Under the pieces are notes generated by a model. The model was not told the origin of the DNA, made no database searches, and saw only the letters and a program-made list of their open reading frames with translations. From Amaranthus tricolor (lineage: Eukaryota; Streptophyta; Magnoliopsida; Caryophyllales; Amaranthaceae), in NCBI RefSeq assembly GCF_026212465.1, contig NC_080051.1:2009001-2073000 (forward strand): a DNA stretch of 64,000 bases. The letters are read 5' to 3'. Below are positions 61,741 to 64,000 of the stretch, piece by piece. Position numbers and translations under genes: made by a program. How positions within the stretch are numbered: position 1 is the stretch's first letter; each line of letters opens with the position of its first letter.

Positions 61741-64000
61741 AGGAGTAATGGTCAATGACGAATGAACGATGAAAAATGAACATGGATCAATGATCAATGA
61801 AGAATGAACGATGAAGAATGAACAAGGAGTAATGGTCAATGACGAATGAACGATGAAGAATGAACAAGGATCAATGATCAATGACGAATGAACGATGAAG
61901 AATGAACAAGGATTAATGGTCAATGACGAATTAACGATGAAGAATGAACAAGGATCAATGATCAATGAAGAATGAACGATGAAGATTGAACAAGGATCAA
62001 TGATCAATGAAGAATGAACGATGAAGAATGAACAAGGATTAATGGTCAATGACGAATGCACGATGAAGAATGAACAAGGATCAATGATCAATGAAGAATG
62101 AACGATGAAGAATGAACAAGGAGTAATGGTCAATGACGAATGAACGATGAAGAATGAACAAGGATCAATGATCAATGACGAATGAACGATGAAGAATGAA
62201 CAAGGATCAATGATCAATGAAGAATGAACGATGAAGAATGAACAAGGATCAATTCTCAATGAAGAATGAACGATGAAGAATGAACAAGGAACAATGATCA
62301 ATGAAGAATGAACGATGAAGAATGAACAAGGATTAATGGTCAATGACGAATGAACGATGAAGAATGAACAAGGATCAATGATCAATGAAGAATGAACGAT
62401 GAAGAATGAACAAGGAGATATCGTCAATGACGAATGAACGGTGAAGAATGAACAAGGATCAATGATCAATGACGAATGAACGATGAAGAATGAACAAGGA
62501 TTAATGGTCAATGACGAATTAACGATGAAGAATGAACAAGGATCAATGATCAATGAAGAATGAACGATGAAGATTGAACAAGGATCAATGATCAATGAAG
62601 AATGAACGATGAAGAATGAACAAGGATTAATGGTCAATGACGAATGCACGATGAAGAATGAACAAGGATCAATGATCAATGAAGAATGAACGATGAAGAA
62701 TGAACAAGGATCAATGATCAATGAAGAATGAACGATGAAGAATGAACAAGGATCAATGATCAATGAAGAATGAACGATGAAGAATGAACAAGGAACAATG
62801 ATCAATGAAGAATGATCGATGAAGAATGAACAAGGATTAATGGTCAATGACGAATGAACGATGAAGAATGAACAAGGATCAATGCTCAATGAAGATTGAA
62901 CGATGAAGAATCAACAAGGATCAATGATCAATGAAGAATGAACGATGAAGAATGAACAAGGATTAATGGTCAATGACGAATGAACGATGAAGAATGAACA
63001 AGGATCAATGATCAATGAAGAATGAACGATGAAGAATGAACAAGGAGTAATGGTCAATGACGAATGAACGATGAAGAATGAACAAGGATCAATGATCAAT
63101 GACGAATGAACGATGAAGAATGAACAAGGATCAATGATCAATGAAGAATGAACGATGAAGAATGAACAAGGATCAATGATCAATGAAGAATGAACGATGA
63201 AGAATGAATAAGGAACACTGATCAATGAAGAATGATCGATGAAAAATGAACAAGGATTAATGGTCAATGACGAATGAACGATGAAGAATGAACAAGGATC
63301 AATGCTCAATGAAGAATGAACGATGAAGAATGAACAAGGATCAATGACCAATAAAGAATGAACGATGAAGAATGAACAAGGATTAATGGTCAATGACGAA
63401 TGAACGATGAAGAATGAACAAGGATCAATGATCAAAGACGAATGAACGATGAAGAATGAACAAGGATCAATGATCAATGACGAATGAACGATGAAGAATG
63501 AACAAGGATCAATGATCAATGAAGAATGAACAAGGATCAATGATCAAAGAAGAATGAACGATGAAGAATGAACAAGGATCAATGATCAATGAAGAATGAA
63601 CGATGAAGAATGAACAAGGAGTAATGGTCAATGACGAATGAACGATGAAGAATGAACAAGGATCAATGATCAATGACGAATGAACTAGGATCAATGATCA
63701 ATGAAGAATGAACAAGGATCAATGATCAAAGAAGGATGAACGATGAAGAATGAACAAGGATCAATGATCAATGAAGAATGAACAAGGATTAATGGTCAAT
63801 GACGAATGAACGATGAAGAATGAACAAGGATCAATGATCAATGAAGAATGAACGATGAAGAATGAACAAGGATTAATGGTCAATGACAAATGAACGATGA
63901 AGAATGAACAAGGATCAATGATCAAAGAAGAATGAACGATGAAGAATAAACAAGGATCAATGATCAATGAAGAATGAACGATGAAGAATGAACAAGGATC
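61741..64000. repeat. Partner copy of 46,081-48,340
   Basis: Same unit order, same CTAG short unit (63,685), same GAAGGATGAAC variant after it and same GATATC variant (62,417) as the partner 15,660 bp to the left. It is cut by the window end. Confidence 0.9.

Larger units (their letters stand above)
1..64000. repeat. Giant 42-bp tandem-repeat array (megasatellite) filling the whole window
   Basis: Every line of the sequence can be read as head-to-tail copies of one 42-bp unit in the same orientation, with both window ends inside the array, so the true array is longer than 64 kb. About 1,500 units fit. Length changes between units are mostly multiples of 7 or 14 bp, and substitutions are few per unit. 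No stretch of even 100 bp departs from the pattern, so no gene, insertion sequence or unique spacer is present. Base composition of the reference unit is 33% G+C, with G over C 10:4 and A over T 21:7 on the + strand. Unit order is not random: runs of variants recur as higher-order repeats. What is seen is the array and its structure. A centromeric, heterochromatic or other role would be inference. The array length depends on the assembly being right. Confidence 0.98.
43731..64000. repeat. Domain G: higher-order repeats of 3.0-4.3 kb, very recently homogenised
   Basis: Three independent marks give matching registers. The CGAAATGGTC deletion junction is at 49,201, 52,976, 57,255 and 60,288 (3,775, 4,279 and 3,033 bp apart). 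GATATC is at 46,757, 55,105, 59,384 and 62,417 (the last two steps again 4,279 and 3,033). CTAGGAT is at 44,931, 48,025, 50,386, 51,296, 54,161, 58,440, 61,473 and 63,685. Segments 46,081-48,340 and 61,741-64,000 match at a 15,660-bp offset with about three differences. Copies differ by block gain and loss rather than by point mutation. Confidence 0.88.

Noticed and set aside
1..64000. CRISPR array
   Set aside because: There are no unique spacers; the whole 42-bp period is repeat, and no cas-like gene is present.
1..64000. Telomeric repeat (heptamer length as in TTTAGGG)
   Set aside because: The heptads lack a G-run and do not match known telomere motifs; degenerate 42-bp structure with HORs is not telomere-like.
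1..64000. Plasmid iterons or a replication origin
   Set aside because: Iteron sets are a few copies beside a rep gene and an AT-rich stretch. Here there are about 1,500 copies, no rep gene, no DnaA-box cluster and no change in composition.
1..64000. Insertion sequence, transposon or retroelement inside the array
   Set aside because: I found no non-repeat stretch, no terminal inverted repeats and no target-site duplication; all junctions join array units to array units.
1..64000. Promoters, terminators or small RNAs
   Set aside because: GATCAATGATC can form only a 4-bp stem with a 3-nt loop, and it recurs in most units, so it carries no specific signal. No -35/-10 pair, T-run terminator or tRNA-like fold stands out.
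1..64000. Pure assembly artefact
   Set aside because: Domain-specific variants, off-register deletions and graded copy differences are hard to generate by assembler error alone. The exact length and the order of domains remain unverified without reads.

Overview
The entire 64 kb is one uninterrupted tandem-repeat array. I see no unique sequence, protein-coding gene, tRNA/rRNA, mobile element or CRISPR array anywhere in it. The basic unit is 42 bp (a clean reference copy is 213-254), so the window holds roughly 1,500 units. Each unit is six diverged heptamers: heptads 1 and 3 are GAATGAA, heptad 2 is CGATGAA, heptad 4 is CAAGGAT, heptad 5 is CAATGAT and heptad 6 is CAATGAA or CAATGAC. The reference unit is 33% G+C and strongly strand-asymmetric: the + strand is about 74% purine (21 A, 10 G, 7 T, 4 C per unit).

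Layout: units come in a small alphabet of variants that differ mainly at two GATC tetramers (unit positions 26-29 and 33-36). The order of variants forms local higher-order repeats (HORs). Domain A (about 1-2,640) is irregular and rich in private substitutions. Domain B (about 2,640-6,920) is a 2.04-kb segment repeated at a 2,240-bp offset. Domain C (about 6,921-12,461) has irregular modules. Domain D (about 12,462-23,164) has HORs at offsets of 1,834, 2,856 and 4,326 bp. Domain E (about 23,165-32,880) has 2,556-bp repeats made of 1,450- and 1,106-bp blocks. Domain F (about 32,881-43,730) is the most regular, with HORs of 3,430 and 4,200 bp. Domain G (about 43,731-64,000) has HORs of 3,033-4,279 bp, and segments 15.66 kb apart are almost identical. 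Families interleave: D resembles B, F and G resemble C, and a marker of G reappears in A.

The - strand contains one frame that stays open through perfect 42-bp units because 42 is divisible by 3. It reads as a 14-residue motif (FFIVHSSLIIDPCS) and reaches 1,440 codons at 39379-43701. I judge it non-coding. It is broken dozens of times by 14-bp length changes and by point-mutation stops, the frames begin at TTG, and variation follows DNA-level heptad structure rather than codons.

The organism cannot be named from this window. Heptanucleotide tandem repeats are known in intergenic DNA of some bacteria (for example the STRR sequences of heterocystous cyanobacteria), but those are short. A homogenised array of at least 64 kb with HORs is more typical of eukaryotic satellite DNA. 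No gene set works together here. The biology of interest is the array itself: how it arose from a heptamer, how it is homogenised, and whether its dense and variable GATC content matters.
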